A stretch of 64,000 nt of DNA, taken from the NCBI GenBank assembly GCA_033964015.1, contig CM066915.1, positions 14,300,372 through 14,364,371 of the forward strand. The letters run 5' to 3'. The DNA comes from Scolanthus callimorphus (Eukaryota > Cnidaria > Anthozoa > Actiniaria > Edwardsiidae). The position numbers and the translations under genes are program-made. Positions 1 through 12,092 of the stretch are shown one piece after another; positions within the stretch are counted from its first letter, which is position 1, and every line of letters starts with the position of its first letter. Under the pieces are notes generated by a model, which made no database searches, was not told the DNA's origin, and saw nothing but the letters and a program-made list of their open reading frames with translations.

Positions 1-3000
1 AGACTAAATCAAATTTCTATCATTTCTTGTTTTTTAAAAAACAGTTAAATATAAAAATGTTTTACTTTGTTGAAATACATAGAATGAATTAGGGGAAATC
101 GTGGTTAAGTGCACTCTGGTAAAGGAAACACTACGGCAAAATTGGAGAACGGATGCTTCTGATTCTCGTAAACCTCGAGTAATAAGCCGTGAGAAAACGT
201 TCAAGTAACAACCTTTTAGCAAATGGCGATGGGTTTTTTTTTTCCCGAAAAGCGCTTAAATACTAGAGTGAAAAGTAAAATTAGCTGAGCATTAATGTCA
301 AATAGGGAGTATTTTGAAATTGTCGTAGTAAAGGAGGCATTTTCTTGTAAAGTAGTGGCATGCACTAGAAGAGTTTAAGGATAAAAGCATAAATAATCGA
401 TTAATTGGCGAGCTCAACGACCGTTAATACCAGATGCTAGGCGGCTGCAATTCACTAAGAGCGTTTTCGTTTTAAAGTATTCCCAAATTCTCAACCAGTA
501 CTACAATTTCAAGGAGTCTAAATGATCGAAAACGTTGATATTACCAGAAACGAAAGTCCAAAATGAAACATTTTTCACTAATCAAGCCTAGAGCTATATA
601 GCTGTTTTGATATTCCGTTTGTGGAAAGCGACTAATTTCCATTTCCGCCTTGGAGTATTGGTTACTCTTGGTTGACTTGCAGAAGGTTGTACCTCACGCT
701 GTTTGAAGTCCTTCAGATCGGCTTTACAGATTCCCTGTCGTTGTGCCGCCGAGAAGAACGTTTAACATTTCATTACTAGAAAATCTAAAATCTTGAGACT
801 TTTCCTTTGAATTTGATGGGAAAGTTATTTTTTCCCAAAGCTTGTTAGGCATATAAAGATTGACTGTTTAAAAATGAAAAAAAAAATTATGAAAAATTCG
901 TAACATCAGACCACCCCCAACTCGGCAGTAATTTGATATACTGTTTGCAAGATCCATCTCCTGCCATTCTCTAAAACACTATTGCCGCCCTGGAGTTAAA
1001 CTTTTGAGGTTATAGAAAATCGTAGTGTCTTCCCGTTTAGTTCATGGCCAGACAACCGTCTGCCGGGTATGCATATTATCTTTACTCATTGAAATAAGCT
1101 CCAAAATATTTTTAATCAAATTATACGAATTATTTTTCAAAACTTTGAGATAATCTATGAACATTCTAGCACGTTTCTTTGAAATCTTAAAGAAAAATGT
1201 TTGTATAGCATGGATGTGCTTGTTCTTAGTACATTATACAATGTGATAAATGTAACATCTCCTTTGTATTAACATATAAAAAATATAACAAGTCTCGAAT
1301 GAAACAACTTATTTTTAGTCCTTTTTAATTTTTTATAATAACAAATAGAAATTCCAAATTCCCTTCATGTGTTTTTTCAAAAGATTGTATAGAAATGCCA
1401 ACTTTATTGAAAATGGTTCATAATGCTCTGTGGGCTAACTACATATACAGAACATATATTTTCGCGTCAACTTTTCGCCGGCCGTGTCCTGTAATAATTC
1501 AGCAATACGAAAGAGGGTTTCCTAGATAGCATGATGTATTCTCAGTCGTGGCATAGACATGTCTAAAGCCGAACGTCTCCGTTTGACAGTCCAGAATTTG
1601 AAGATCATTTTGCAAAACAGGATAATAAAGTGAAAACTAATAAATACAAAGAATAAGCAAATGACATGTTAAAGATGAATACTCCCGGCAGGTGCACACC
1701 AATGTGACGGCTTGATAACTTGTCACCAGTCGAATTGCTTCGGTGCTACAGTTTGTCTTCTTCTCTTATCTTCTTTTGCCATCGTTCCCGGGAGGGCAAT
1801 TCATATTTGTTGCTTTAGTACTGTTAAATATCACATATTCGCATAGAATTGCAGCTTTAATCATATCACAAAGGGCACAATGTTTTAGGAGGATGCCGTT
1901 GCTTCAGTAGCATGACTTTTTAGCTCGTGGATGTACGAATTATAGGAACGAGTTTTATTTGTGCATGAATTAAATACTACTATATTTAGCTGTTTAGACT
2001 ACAAGACTGGTTTCAAGTGTTTTCAAGTAGCACCAATAAAACACGAATCCAGGGGTAGCCACAATTTAAAATGTACTGGACATGCAAATTCGAGCGAAAT
2101 AAACGAACCACCGAGTTAAAACGTGTTCGTTGTTTTTGTTGTTTATATCAACAATTTATTACTGCGAAATACAAAATGTAACGTATATTGCAAATATCAA
2201 ATCTGTGTCATTATTTTTGGCAAGTCAGACGATAGACTAAAATTTGATTCACATTCGATAATTTAAATGTAAATTCCTTCAGCACCCTTGCGAACTGAAG
2301 AAAGAATAAATTGTGAAGTTATTATGATGCGAAGTTGATATAACGCTAATATATAAATGGTGGTTTTACAGCCGATGTAAGCATTTGAAATGCTACCCCA
2401 AGAGAAATACTACCGAATCAACACCGAGTAACAGAAATCAATCGTTTCGTAAGAAAGGAAATACTCGAGTTCTCTGCTGAGATTTTCAAATTCTACAGAT
2501 AAGCACTTTTCGACTGAAATCAGTATATAGAACTTTCAAAGCTTGCTTTGCAGCACTTTCAACAATTTCACCAATGCTTTTTTTTTGTCTAAAAAACGTT
2601 TTCGATCTCGAATTCGTTCAAGTTTGCGCGATGCTTGTCGGTCACGCGGCTTTTGTTATTACCGATCTACAACATATCAATTTCCTCCGAGACCTGTCGC
2701 AAAGGAAACTGTCGAATTTAGGGCCATTCTCGAGACATCTTCTAGTCCAATAAGCTACTAAGATTAAAGTTGATGCTTGGTGTAAAATAAAATTAATTAA
2801 AGGTGAAAGTTGGTACAGCCTGTAAATTTCACGAAATTGCGCGCATTTTGCGAAATTGTCCACTTTCTAGCGAAAGATTTTGCTGGAAAAATCTCTGGTT
2901 ACAAATTTTTCAGGACAATTAGCAGATTGACCGGACTTGAACAAACTCTCGTATTCCTTCAAATTCCATTTCTCTTATAATACAGATACTTTTTTCCTCT

Positions 3001-4140
3001 CGGCAATTTGTTCTGAAACATTTTCTTATCGGCACTAAACAATCTGTTAAGTTTGATTTGTACCCAAAGGATTTATCATGGAGAAAGAATATTGACGTAC
3101 GACACCTAATCTTCTTCCTTTTTAAACCAAAACACAATAATCCAATAAAGAGCAGGTTCCCCAAAATTATCCTAATCTTCTTCTTTACCGCGTATAAATC
3201 ATAATATGTCACCGTTTCCTTTATACTTTGCGCGTTGTTTTGATTCGCCTTTTTATGTTGTGATTTCATTTTCTTTTGCGTTGTCTATTAGTATTGTTAG
3301 CTTATACCAATTAGGCATTACCCAGAGTAGTTTGTGTAAATTGTAGATATTTACAACTAAGGAAATCAGAAAAAAAACTAAAAATACCAAGCTGCGATAA
3401 AACGTGATCCTAAAAAATACCTCATTGATGAAAATGGCCCTTAAAAATACCAAAACCCCGTTGGTACTATAGTAAAGGTATATTGCCAATTGTGACACTT
3501 CTCGATCTTTGCAGTAACTATAATCGGAGAAAAGCGTGTTCTCCCTCAACATTTCCTGCGCCTTACAATACTTATTATTTCCTTTGTCTTTGATTTCTCT
3601 CTGAAAGCCCCAAAATATCTGAATCCAATATTAACCTCTAAAAATACGAGTATCCCTATAATGTCGACATAGTAAGAAGTAAGAAGTAAGACCCCCCCCC
3701 CCCCCCCCCCCTCCCGGAAAAAAATCACTTCCCCCTTCAAACTGATGCTTGCCGTTTTTCTGACTGGAGACCCATGATTTTTCCCGAAAAGACACTAATC
3801 TTTGATACCACTATTTTGAACAAAGAGTCCACAGTTTTTCCTCTATATATAACGAAGACATCTGCCGAGTTATAGACCTAAATACATTTCACTTTGTTAA
3901 GAGTTTGTTCCGACCCTTCAAGCGTGAAGATGATGGCGAAGGAAGATCATGTCAAGCGATCACAATAATTTAAAAAATATATCTGATTAGAAACCACTAT
4001 AGGATAAGGCGGCCAGTTTTTCGCTGATGATCCACTGGTGTTAATGGACTTGAAATGATCCGGATTTCAACCGAATTGCCAAACGAGCACATCATCATAG
4101 CAATTGTTGCTCCTATTTCCTTTCAATAGTCGAATGGGTA
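1..4140. other. Spacer or long intron, no gene recognised
   Basis: No exon of a recognisable protein family is visible on either strand; open frames are short and low in complexity. The T1 tetramerisation domain of the channel that begins at 5,399 was looked for here and not found, so this stretch may be the start of a long intron of that gene or true intergenic DNA. It is AT-rich and contains one homopolymer of C near 3,700. Confidence 0.5.
3692..3711. repeat. Poly-C tract of 20 bases
   Basis: Twenty consecutive C on the plus strand, directly after three copies of a short TAAGAAG-like repeat. It is a simple-sequence tract, likely length-variable and prone to sequencing error. Confidence 0.9.
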
Positions 4141-4144
4141 GTTT

Positions 4145-4620
4145 GTAGATACATACATACATAAGTACATAACCTTTATTTCAACACGGGTCAATTCATC
4201 AGCCAATAAATAATTATTAAGTTTAAAATCTACTACTCTAAAATCTCTAATCTATGCTAAAATGCTGCTTTCCACGAATGCCGTGCCCGTTAAATTTGTC
4301 CATAAAATGGTGCCACTATAAGAAAAACTATTTTTGTAATAATTTGTATGTGGCAATGGGACATTAAGCTTGTTATGAGAGTCCATTAGGTTGTAAAAAA
4401 TCTTGAGAGTTTGACATTTTTGGCAAAGGTAATCAGGAGCAAGTCCGTGTATTGACTTAAAAACCATCAAGGCTCTTTGATATTGCTGCTGATTCGATAG
4501 AGTTTTCCATCCTAGTTGTTCCAGCAGATGGCTAGCCTCGGTATCGTAGTTAGAAAAAGTCAAAACACGGGCTGATCTGTTTTGTAGCTTTTTCTCTTGC
4601 AAAGTCACACCACAGGTTCC
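4145..4620 (-). mobile_element. LINE (non-LTR retrotransposon) 3' fragment
   Basis: The minus-strand frame at 4,252-4,608 encodes the region after the reverse-transcriptase domain seen in many animal LINEs. It shows an LQ..NRSAR..T block, then LLEQLGW, a block reading MVFKSIHGLAPDYL, and near the end LPHTNYYKNSFSYSGTILW. These blocks are typical of jockey/CR1/L2-type elements. The stop is followed by an AT-rich tail and ACAT microsatellite-like repeats at about 4,145-4,175, as at a LINE 3' end. The catalytic RT core and any endonuclease are absent, so this is a 5'-truncated dead copy. The clade is not certain. Confidence 0.75.
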
Positions 4621-5398
4621 CCATACAAAGGGATATCGGATGTAACAACCTCATTTTCAAAGGTTGATTGAAACCTTTGACAATACAACAAGGGATATGT
4701 TTAGAGTTCACACTTAATTTGAAAACCTGTTCAGTCTTGTTTCTCGAAAAAGAGGAAATGACTACATTATTTTCAAACAAGACCAACGGCTTAACTCAAT
4801 TCGCAAACAAGAGGTTAGCAGCGTGTAACAGCGGGCGCTGTTATCACTTTTCCGTGTTTTGTTTCCGTGCAGTAGAGAATTTATCGCGTTTAACCCGCTA
4901 CCAAGCGGCGAGCCAGCTGCGATGGATTGTCGCAGACGGTAGATGTGACGTCATGAGTGAGACGTCATGCATCAAGATAATATCAAAAACAGGAACGAAT
5001 CCCAACGCCTTATTGGTGGCTGTTTTACAATTGAGCATTCCGGTTCCACACCTGCAGTCGATTAATTGTCATTTCGCAACGCCATACGGTGTAAAACGGA
5101 TGCAATTCATTTGTAAGGTTCTCTTGAGGTACTGAGCTGCTGACAGTTGCCGCCATCAAGTCTAATGAAGTTTGCAAGCACCCGGAGGCTAGCTGAAAAT
5201 CACTTGTTTATTGATGCCTCATTACAGTTACAAAGGGCATGTCTTTATTAATTCGATTTGCGTTGTGCATTGGTAGCAAATTATATGTTTATTTAAATTG
5301 TATGTTTGTTTAAATTTAAAATGCGGTGATGACGACAATGATGGCGCTTAGAACACCAGCAAAGCAGTACTTTGCGTCAATATGATCTACATTTCCAG
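4621..5398. other. Unassigned sequence upstream of the first visible channel exon
   Basis: A frame of 155 codons is open on the plus strand at 4,668-5,135 but resembles no family I know and has no splice context tying it to the channel. The stretch ends in the acceptor of the channel exon at 5,399. Nothing else is supported here. Confidence 0.4.
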
Positions 5399-8300
5399 GT
5401 AGAAACCTGTTGCTGGGAGCTTTATAAACAACACAAAGAGAAGCAGGAGAAGCTGAAGTGCTTCAAGCTGCCGGGGTTTGACGATATACAAGACGACAAG
5501 GCCTTCATGTCTCAGGACTCGGGATTGTACGAGGAAGAGGATGACGTGTCCTGGTGGTCTCGGCTACAGCACCGGGTATGGAAGAGTCTTGAGGAACCGC
5601 ACTCGTCACAGCAAGCCAAAGTAGGTGGGACAAACACGTGGGTAATATTGACGTCACAAGCGGGTGGGACAAACACGTGGGTGATGTTGACGTCACAAGC
5701 GGGTGGGACAAACACGTGGGTGATGTTGACGTCACAAGCGGGTGGGGCAAACACGTGGGTAATCTTGACGTCAGAAGCAGGTGTGTCAACCTGTTGGTAA
5801 TATTGACGTCACAAATGGGTGGGGCAAACACGTGGGTAATATTGACGTCACAAGTGGGTTGGGCAAACACGTGGGTAATATTGACGTCACAAACGGGTGG
5901 GGCAAACACGTGGGTGATGATGACGTAAGAAGTGGTTGTGACAAGCACGGGGTAATGCTGACGTCACAAGCGTATTTCCTGGACGCGAAGAATACTAATA
6001 ACTCTGCGAACTCCAACATTGTATTCCAGTCGCCAAACAGCATTTCATGTTCTTTCTGTTTTATTTTCAGATCATCGGCATTATCTCATTCCTGGTATTC
6101 GCTGTCTACATTTTAAAGTTCTCTCTCTCCACACTGACATATTTTGGGGATCATCTGTCACGATCGTACATGGCACTCTTCATCTTACACATCATCTGTC
6201 TTTCGTGGTTCACCCTTGATTTCTCCCTACGTGTCGTGTTCTCACCTTACAAGTTGGCTTTCCTCAAGAGCGTTTGTACCTGGACGGACTTTTTCTCTCT
6301 CGTACCGCTGTATGTACTTCTATTCTTCCCGAAGTCTCCCCAGCTACAGTATATGGAATTGATGGTCATGCTCAAGTCAGTGCGAATATTTCAGCTCTTC
6401 AAGCTTTCTTATGTTTTGCAGGTGAGCGTGAAGGTATTTTCTAAACTAAGCTGCGACGGTTTGGCGGTACAGCGGCCAAATAGGAAACAAAGGTCAATGC
6501 AGCATCTTCATGTTCCATCGATATTCGCTACATGTACAAGTGGTATACTATAGGACTATTCAAAGCTTCAGGAGGCTAGATTCCGCTAAGAAAATAGCAC
6601 GAAAAAAAGCGATAACGCACGATTCGCGCAGCGACGAGGGCGATATCGCCTTTTTGAGTGCTATTTTCGACGGAATCTACCGACTGAACGCTTTGAATAG
6701 ACTTAAAACCTGTGATATCTCGTCCTCAATTAACACAAAAAAGAGATATCATAGAATTCTATAACAAAACCATTCAACTGGCTTAGCAGGTCATTTTGAG
6801 TTTGTATATCACGCGTTTTACAAAAAACTACCCCTGTAACAGTAGAAACATTAGTAGATGTTTTGATGCAAGTTATACAACATCGTTGAGGTCCCGTCCA
6901 CACCTGGGGAGGTTTTTTAAAACGAAGAAGTGTGTAACCGATCAAGGCTTTGAATACGGAGGTTTTCGAAAACGTCCTCGAATCTGGAGCTTTGGAGGTT
7001 TTCCAAAAAGTAGTGTCAGAAACGGGTCGTGGTCAAAAGCGGATCTTGGCGTTTATGTTCGTATATCGCTGACTCGATAAAAGGTTGTGCAGACGCTAGT
7101 GCAGACGGATTAAAGTGGACGGTATCTTATAAATTATACTAGAATGCCTCGCTTACGGATACATGTGGGGTTCGTGCACTGCAAGTGACGCGAGTGATGC
7201 CACCTGCAGTAGATGTCTATTGTTGCGTCACGCTTGAGGGTTTTCCATGCTTGCAGGTTCTTGTGAACACGCGAGTGATGCCACCTGCAGTAGATGTCTA
7301 TTGTTGCGTCACGCTTTAGGGTTTTCCATGCTTGCAGGTTCTTGTGAACACGCGAGTGATGCCACCTGCAGTAGATGTCTATTGTTGCGTCACGCTTGAG
7401 GGTTTTCCATGCTTACAGGTTCTTGTGAACACGCGAGTGATGCCACCTGCAGTAGATGTCTATTGTTGCGTCACGCTTGAGGGTTTTCCATGCTTGCAGG
7501 TTCTTGTGAACACGCGAGTGATGCCACCTGCAGTAGATGTCTATTGTTGCGTCACGCTTGAGGGTTTTCCATGCTTGCAGGTTCTTGTGAACACGCTGAC
7601 GGCGAGTCTCCGCGAGTTAGCAATGCTACTCATCATCATGGCGTTCCAAATCGCCGTGTTCTCCAGTATACTGTACTTTATTGAGCGTAAAGAACCCAGA
7701 ACAGACTTCCGCAGCGTCCCGCACAGCATGTGGTGGGCCATCATCACCATGACAACGGTACGTGCGCTACTATTGCGAGCGGCAACAGAACCGACACGGC
7801 AGCCATCTTGAATTCTATTGTTCCAAAACAAATCATTGTATGTTCAGGGTGCAAAAAATATGCAGATACCCTAGGCATACAATAATAATTTCCATTGGAA
7901 CAATAAAATTCCAGATGGTCGCCGTTACTTTTTAACTTTTTGAAGGGATTATTCGTCATAACACATGTTCTACACTGTGGATCATCATCAAAATTTGTCA
8001 GCACAATAATTTCAACAAGAGCTATAAGTTAACATATTTTGTTGCCATGGAAACGCTCATCACGTGACTCAGTGGCAGCCATCTTGGATTTTATATTTAG
8101 ACCTTCCGAAGACACACATGAAAAGGTGAATATGAAAGGTAATCACATATTTCGTGTTTTTGAAATGTATGACGTGAAAAACTGTCTTTATTAAAACGTT
8201 CTCCTAGATATCCAATTAGGTTTACAGAAAGACTAATGCTACAAACATTACGCTGAAAATAAATTTCTAATTTGTATCTTATTTTCATACCTGCACGGGC

Positions 8301-10118
8301 TCTAAAAAATTATCCAAGATGGCGGACGGTGTCACGTAACATAGTTACATGCCAACAACAACTTATTAAATTAAAATTTCAAAACAAGCTTGTGGGCCAA
8401 GTTTGAAAGATTTTCGTTGAAAAGTTACCAAAAAGCAGGCCCACGTTTTACAGCCATGCCTAAATTCACCGAGCAGTAGGGAAATCAGTAGTTATCCGGA
8501 TCAACCCCGGTCGGCTGGCTCTACATTCTGTGCTGAACTCTTATACGAGGGGATGTGTTGCGTGTGTATTGTCGTATCAGTCACTGCATGCCTTTATTCA
8601 CAGGTAGGCTACGGAGATGTATCGCCGCAAACGTGGATGGGAAAGATCGTGGGTAGCGCGTGCGCGATCTGCGGCGTATTGGTCATTGCCCTTCCAGTCT
8701 CGGTGGTGGCCAGCAACTTCTCCATCTTCTATACGTATGCCAAGGCCAGGCTCAACTTACCAATCAAGACGAGACGCGTTGCCCTGTCGCATGCACTGAC
8801 CTCCATGCAAATCCCTCGAACCTCGCGCCCTGCCGGCTACCCAAGCATAAACCACACCTCATTCTCTAGTATGGAGCGGCGAAACACACAACGTACTCTC
8901 AACGCGTCAGAGACATCATTTAACTTCATCTCGAGTCAACCTGGCAGTCCTGCAATGTCGCGCAAGTCGCCTTCCAACTCGTACGGGTCGTTGTCTCTGG
9001 TAGATACACCTAAGAGTAACGGTGATAAGTCCGGTAACGCGCTCTTGCCCGAGTTCGGTGCGTCTGCCTTCCAGTATCCCATTTTCGATGAGCGCGAGTT
9101 AACACCTGGCCTTGCACCACCAAGGCGTGCGTCATCCACGTCTAATATCTCAAGGAAGGAGAGCTACCAAGACGTCTTCCTTGCGGTGCCTCAGAAAGGA
9201 GACCAATTACAAGCCAGTAATATATCATTACAGATCACCTCTACATATCCCCTGTACCTCAGAAGAGGAGCAGTCACACCGGCGTCCATGAGTCTGAAAA
9301 GTAATTCTACCAATTCCAGTATTAATCACTTGCTCGGAGACGGACTTAACCTGCGGCGGCCAATCCTTTTTCTGTCGCGCAACAGCCTAAGCATGCAAAA
9401 CCTGCAGTCGCTCCAAAATATAAACAGTAACCTTACATGCTCGTGTACGTCAATCAAATCACAGGTTCATATACACAGCGCAGATGACTCGTCCGCATTA
9501 ACGCCTGTCGTCTGTGACATGGTGCCTTATGTGCTTAATAACCCTACTATAAGTATATGCGCCAGTACACAGAACCTACCAACACCACGCGCGGACTCGC
9601 CTGCTGGTGCACCTACTGGTGGCCCGGTCATCGCCATCATACCTCCCCCGGATGATTCGGACAAGGCCATCTCTCCCGAGTCGTGTTCATTATTTAGATC
9701 GGAAACCACCCCAGGCCACGAGTCAGCTTTTACTTCTGTGCCTAATAGAGGAGGCACGGGCAGCTTACCTCAAATCTCCAGAAACTCTCTTGGATATAAA
9801 ACCGGGTCTGGGCTAGTAAAGAACTGTGTACTCAAACACAGCAGCAACTTAGAGGATCAAGGAAATAAACAAAGTGAGCCAACGCTTGTTGGAAATTGCG
9901 TGTCTGGGGATCCGGGGAGAGTAAGTGAAGTCAGAACTACAAAATGCAAAGGGTCAGACCTCAAGTCTGTATCTAGCATGGGTAGCAACTTGAGCTTGGT
10001 GTCGAATCCGTTACATGAACTAAGTGTACCTGCCAGGAGCACGAGGAAAAAGATGTTCGTTCGTTCTAGCTCGGTTGATATGAATATCAATCAGTTGAGG
10101 CGTTCGACGACGCTCTAG
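5399..10118 (+). CDS. Voltage-gated potassium channel, Shaw/Kv-like (5' exons missing)
   Basis: Pore-forming alpha subunit of a plasma-membrane potassium channel. Four exons join in phase 0: 5399-5620, 6071-6421, 7581-7757, 8604-10118, giving 754 residues without the start. The first 74 residues hold the T1-to-S1 linker: [12 protein letters not shown], like the Kv3/Shaw block after T1, then [19 protein letters not shown]1 is about 75-99, S2 108-132 (F121, D124), S3 near D147, S4 172-190, S5 200-222. The filter VGYGD (251-255) begins exon 4, straight after MTT. S6 reads ALPVSVV, so the usual PVP hinge is PVS. A Ser-rich tail of over 450 residues ends in STTL, a possible class I PDZ ligand. S4 keeps few charges (V173, K176, R179, Q182, K185, Y188). 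The T1 domain must lie on exons outside the window. Subfamily is inferred; the family is certain. Confidence 0.92.
5621..5970. repeat. 39-bp minisatellite with CRE and E-box palindromes
   Basis: About nine units with a 39-bp period begin exactly at the donor of the first visible channel exon. Almost every unit holds CACGTG followed about 8 bases later by TGACGTCA; eight of nine TGACGTCA sites are intact (first at 5,649-5,656, next at 5,688-5,695) and seven CACGTG. Since 39 is a multiple of three, several frames on both strands stay open, which creates false repetitive ORFs. The array lies in intron 1 of the visible channel gene. Confidence 0.93.
6556..6700. mobile_element. Foldback MITE in channel intron
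   Basis: CTATTCAAAGC at the left end is mirrored by GCTTTGAATAG at the right end, and the pairing continues inward through AGATTCCG and AAAATAGCAC for about 45 bases per arm. It has no coding capacity. The target duplication is not clear. Confidence 0.75.
7176..7580 (+). repeat. 81-bp tandem repeat that duplicates a splice acceptor
   Basis: Four complete 81-bp units (7257, 7338, 7419, 7500) follow a partial one. Each ends in a pyrimidine stretch plus TTGCAG (TTACAG in one) and begins with GTTCTTGTGAACACG, the first 15 bases of the channel exon at 7,581. Thus five near-identical 3' splice sites stand in a row, at 7256, 7337, 7418, 7499 and 7580. The period equals 27 codons, so upstream acceptors keep the frame. 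The unit starting at 7257 carries an in-frame TAG; the three later ones are open. Confidence 0.95.
7796..7925. mobile_element. Foldback MITE in channel intron 3
   Basis: Left arm CAGCCATCTTGAATTCTATT and a right arm ending in CAGATGGTCGCCG form an inverted repeat of about 30 bases, with further pairing of CATTGTATG and CATACAAT inside. It is non-coding. Confidence 0.7.
8058..8341. mobile_element. Second foldback element with CCATCTTGGAT ends
   Basis: TCACGTGACTCAGTGGCAGC at the left is mirrored near 8,341 by a CCAAGATGGCGGAC..GTCACGTAAC arm. The ends resemble those of the neighbouring element at 7,796, so the two may belong to one family. Confidence 0.6.
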
Positions 10119-10610
10119 CACTTCCAGACACGTTAAAATCACCAGAGCCGGTGCCCCAAACACTGAGCCCTTGAACAGGACTTAGGCACACCAGGAGGTA
10201 TATCACGCCATAAAGCAGACGTGCTCCTCCAAATCAACGACGTTAGATGCCGAAAATGGTCTTCCGCAGAAGCAATCCTAATACACATCCAGTTGTGCAT
10301 TCCTAATACACTTCCAGAGTTGTCCTTGCTCACAATAGATCTAAAACAGAGCATCAGACACTACAAAGTCTCTCTCAGTCGCTATAGAAAGTTACCGCAG
10401 ATTTATCAACAGAACCATAGGAAGATAATGTACATTGGCGTGGCATTGATGCTAATTGCAGGTAGACAATATTGGAATATGCTTTTCATATTTGTAGTAT
10501 TCTACGCGCACTCGTATTTCGGCATTCATAGTACGCGTGAGGATATATAAATGGGATGGATTTTTTAACATTCCAAACACGCCTTTGCTTCTCGATTTGA
10601 TTGCAGGATT
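10119..10610. other. 3' flank of the channel gene
   Basis: Follows the channel stop codon at 10,116-10,118. It is probably 3' UTR and then spacer. No clear polyadenylation hexamer is seen before the transposable element that begins near 10,611, and no other gene is seen. Confidence 0.4.
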
Positions 10611-12092
10611 GGGCAATTCCAGAAAATAAAGGTACCCCCCACGGGCACGGGCGGCATTTGGAAATTTCGAAGGGATGGGGGGGGTTTAAGAGCCTCGGAA
10701 TTCTGATTGCAAGGGGGGGTTTTCGAAGCTGGATTTCTTGTCACAAGGGGGGGTCTGAAGATGCCCAACTTCTGAAGGAGTTCGCGTGTTTTTCAGTCTG
10801 CTAAAATAGCGTTTTTCAGAAAGAAACAAAACGGTATAGTTTAATAAACGTTTCTCAAAAATGGTACATATAATATGCATGTTGAGTAATATGTTTTTCT
10901 TTTGCTCCTTTTTAGAGTTTCTATATGGGTTTTTCCTAAGCCTCAAATATTCGAAGATCCGCGAAAAGTAACAGCTAGGCTTTCCAAGTTTGGTCTAGCT
11001 CATTCTAATGTGTTTTCCTATTGGTTATATTTGGAAAAATTGTTTTAGAAAGCGATTTGAAAATGTGTGTTGCAAGTAAATAGCTTCCACACTTCATTTG
11101 AAATGTCGATTTCCCCATTTCTCGATCGAATGGCGCAAGGCTCAAGTTTTTCCGTGATAATATCATCCGATTCTTTGCACCTACAATTCAAATCTTACAA
11201 AATAGCCAGTTAGCTACTAGTTAAACACGCTAAAAATGTAGAGCTCATATTCAGTGGATGTTGTGAATGCCGGTGTTATTTTTTTCTTCAAAATCAAACT
11301 ATCATGTTCTGTATTAATATTCTGAAACAAGATTATGCGCTTTTTGTGCTTCCTTTACTTTGCAAATTTAATAAATTCCCGAAGATCCGCGAAAAGTAAC
11401 AACTAGGCTTTCCAAGTTTCGTCTAGCTCATTCTAATGTGTTTTCCTATTGGTTATATTTGGAAAAATTGTTTTAGAAAGCGATTTGAAAATGTGTGTTG
11501 AAAGTAAATAGCTTCCACACTTCATTTGAAATGTCTATTCACCCATTTCTCGATCGAATGGCGCAAGGTTCAAGTTTTTCCGTGATAATATCATCCGATT
11601 CTTTGCACCTACAATTCAAATCTTACAAAATAGCCAGTTAGCTACTAGTTAAACACGCTAAAAATGTAGAGCTCATATTCAGTGGATGTTGTGAATGCTT
11701 GTGGTATTTTTTCTTCAAAATCAAACTATCATGCTCTGTATTAATATTCTGAAACAAGATTATGCGCTTTTTGTGCTTTCTTTACTTTGCAAATTTAATA
11801 TATTCCCGCAACAACCCCCGCAACTTTTGCCTTTTTCTCCGCAACGTTTCCCTCTCGCAAAAAGTTGAAATTTCTGAAGGGGAGGGGGGTTTAACCAGAC
11901 AGACAGATATTTTTTATTTGGCATCGTATACAAAAGTACATGGATTGGTAGTTCCAAATAAAACTTAACCTGCTCGGAATTCTATATGCATGGGGGAGGG
12001 GGGGTAAACCATTTTGGAAATTCTGGATGCATGGCGGGGTCAAAAACTAGTGCCGCCCGTGGGGGGGGGACTTTTATTTTCTGGAATTGCCC
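10611..12092. mobile_element. Non-autonomous TIR element, hAT-like, with internal duplication
   Basis: GGGCAATTCCAGAAAATAAA at 10,611 is mirrored at 12,092, with G- or C-rich subterminal tracts inside both ends. The 8-mer ATTGCAGG flanks both sides (10,600-10,607 and 12,093-12,100), suggesting an 8-bp target duplication as in hAT, although three extra bases separate it from the left end. No transposase frame is present. The core is a tandem duplication with a 428-bp period. Confidence 0.65.
10953..11808. repeat. Tandem duplication, two units of 428 bp
   Basis: Both units start with GAAGATCCGCGAAAAGTAAC (10,953 and 11,381) and are nearly identical to the end, differing by scattered substitutions. 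The duplication sits inside the TIR element at 10,611-12,092. Confidence 0.9.

Noticed and set aside
4668..5135. 155-codon open frame on the plus strand
   Set aside because: No family resemblance, no splice link to the channel and ordinary codon composition for chance frames.
5505..6116. Several overlapping repetitive ORFs of 80-147 codons on both strands
   Set aside because: They are products of the 39-bp minisatellite, whose period is a multiple of three; no independent gene is supported.
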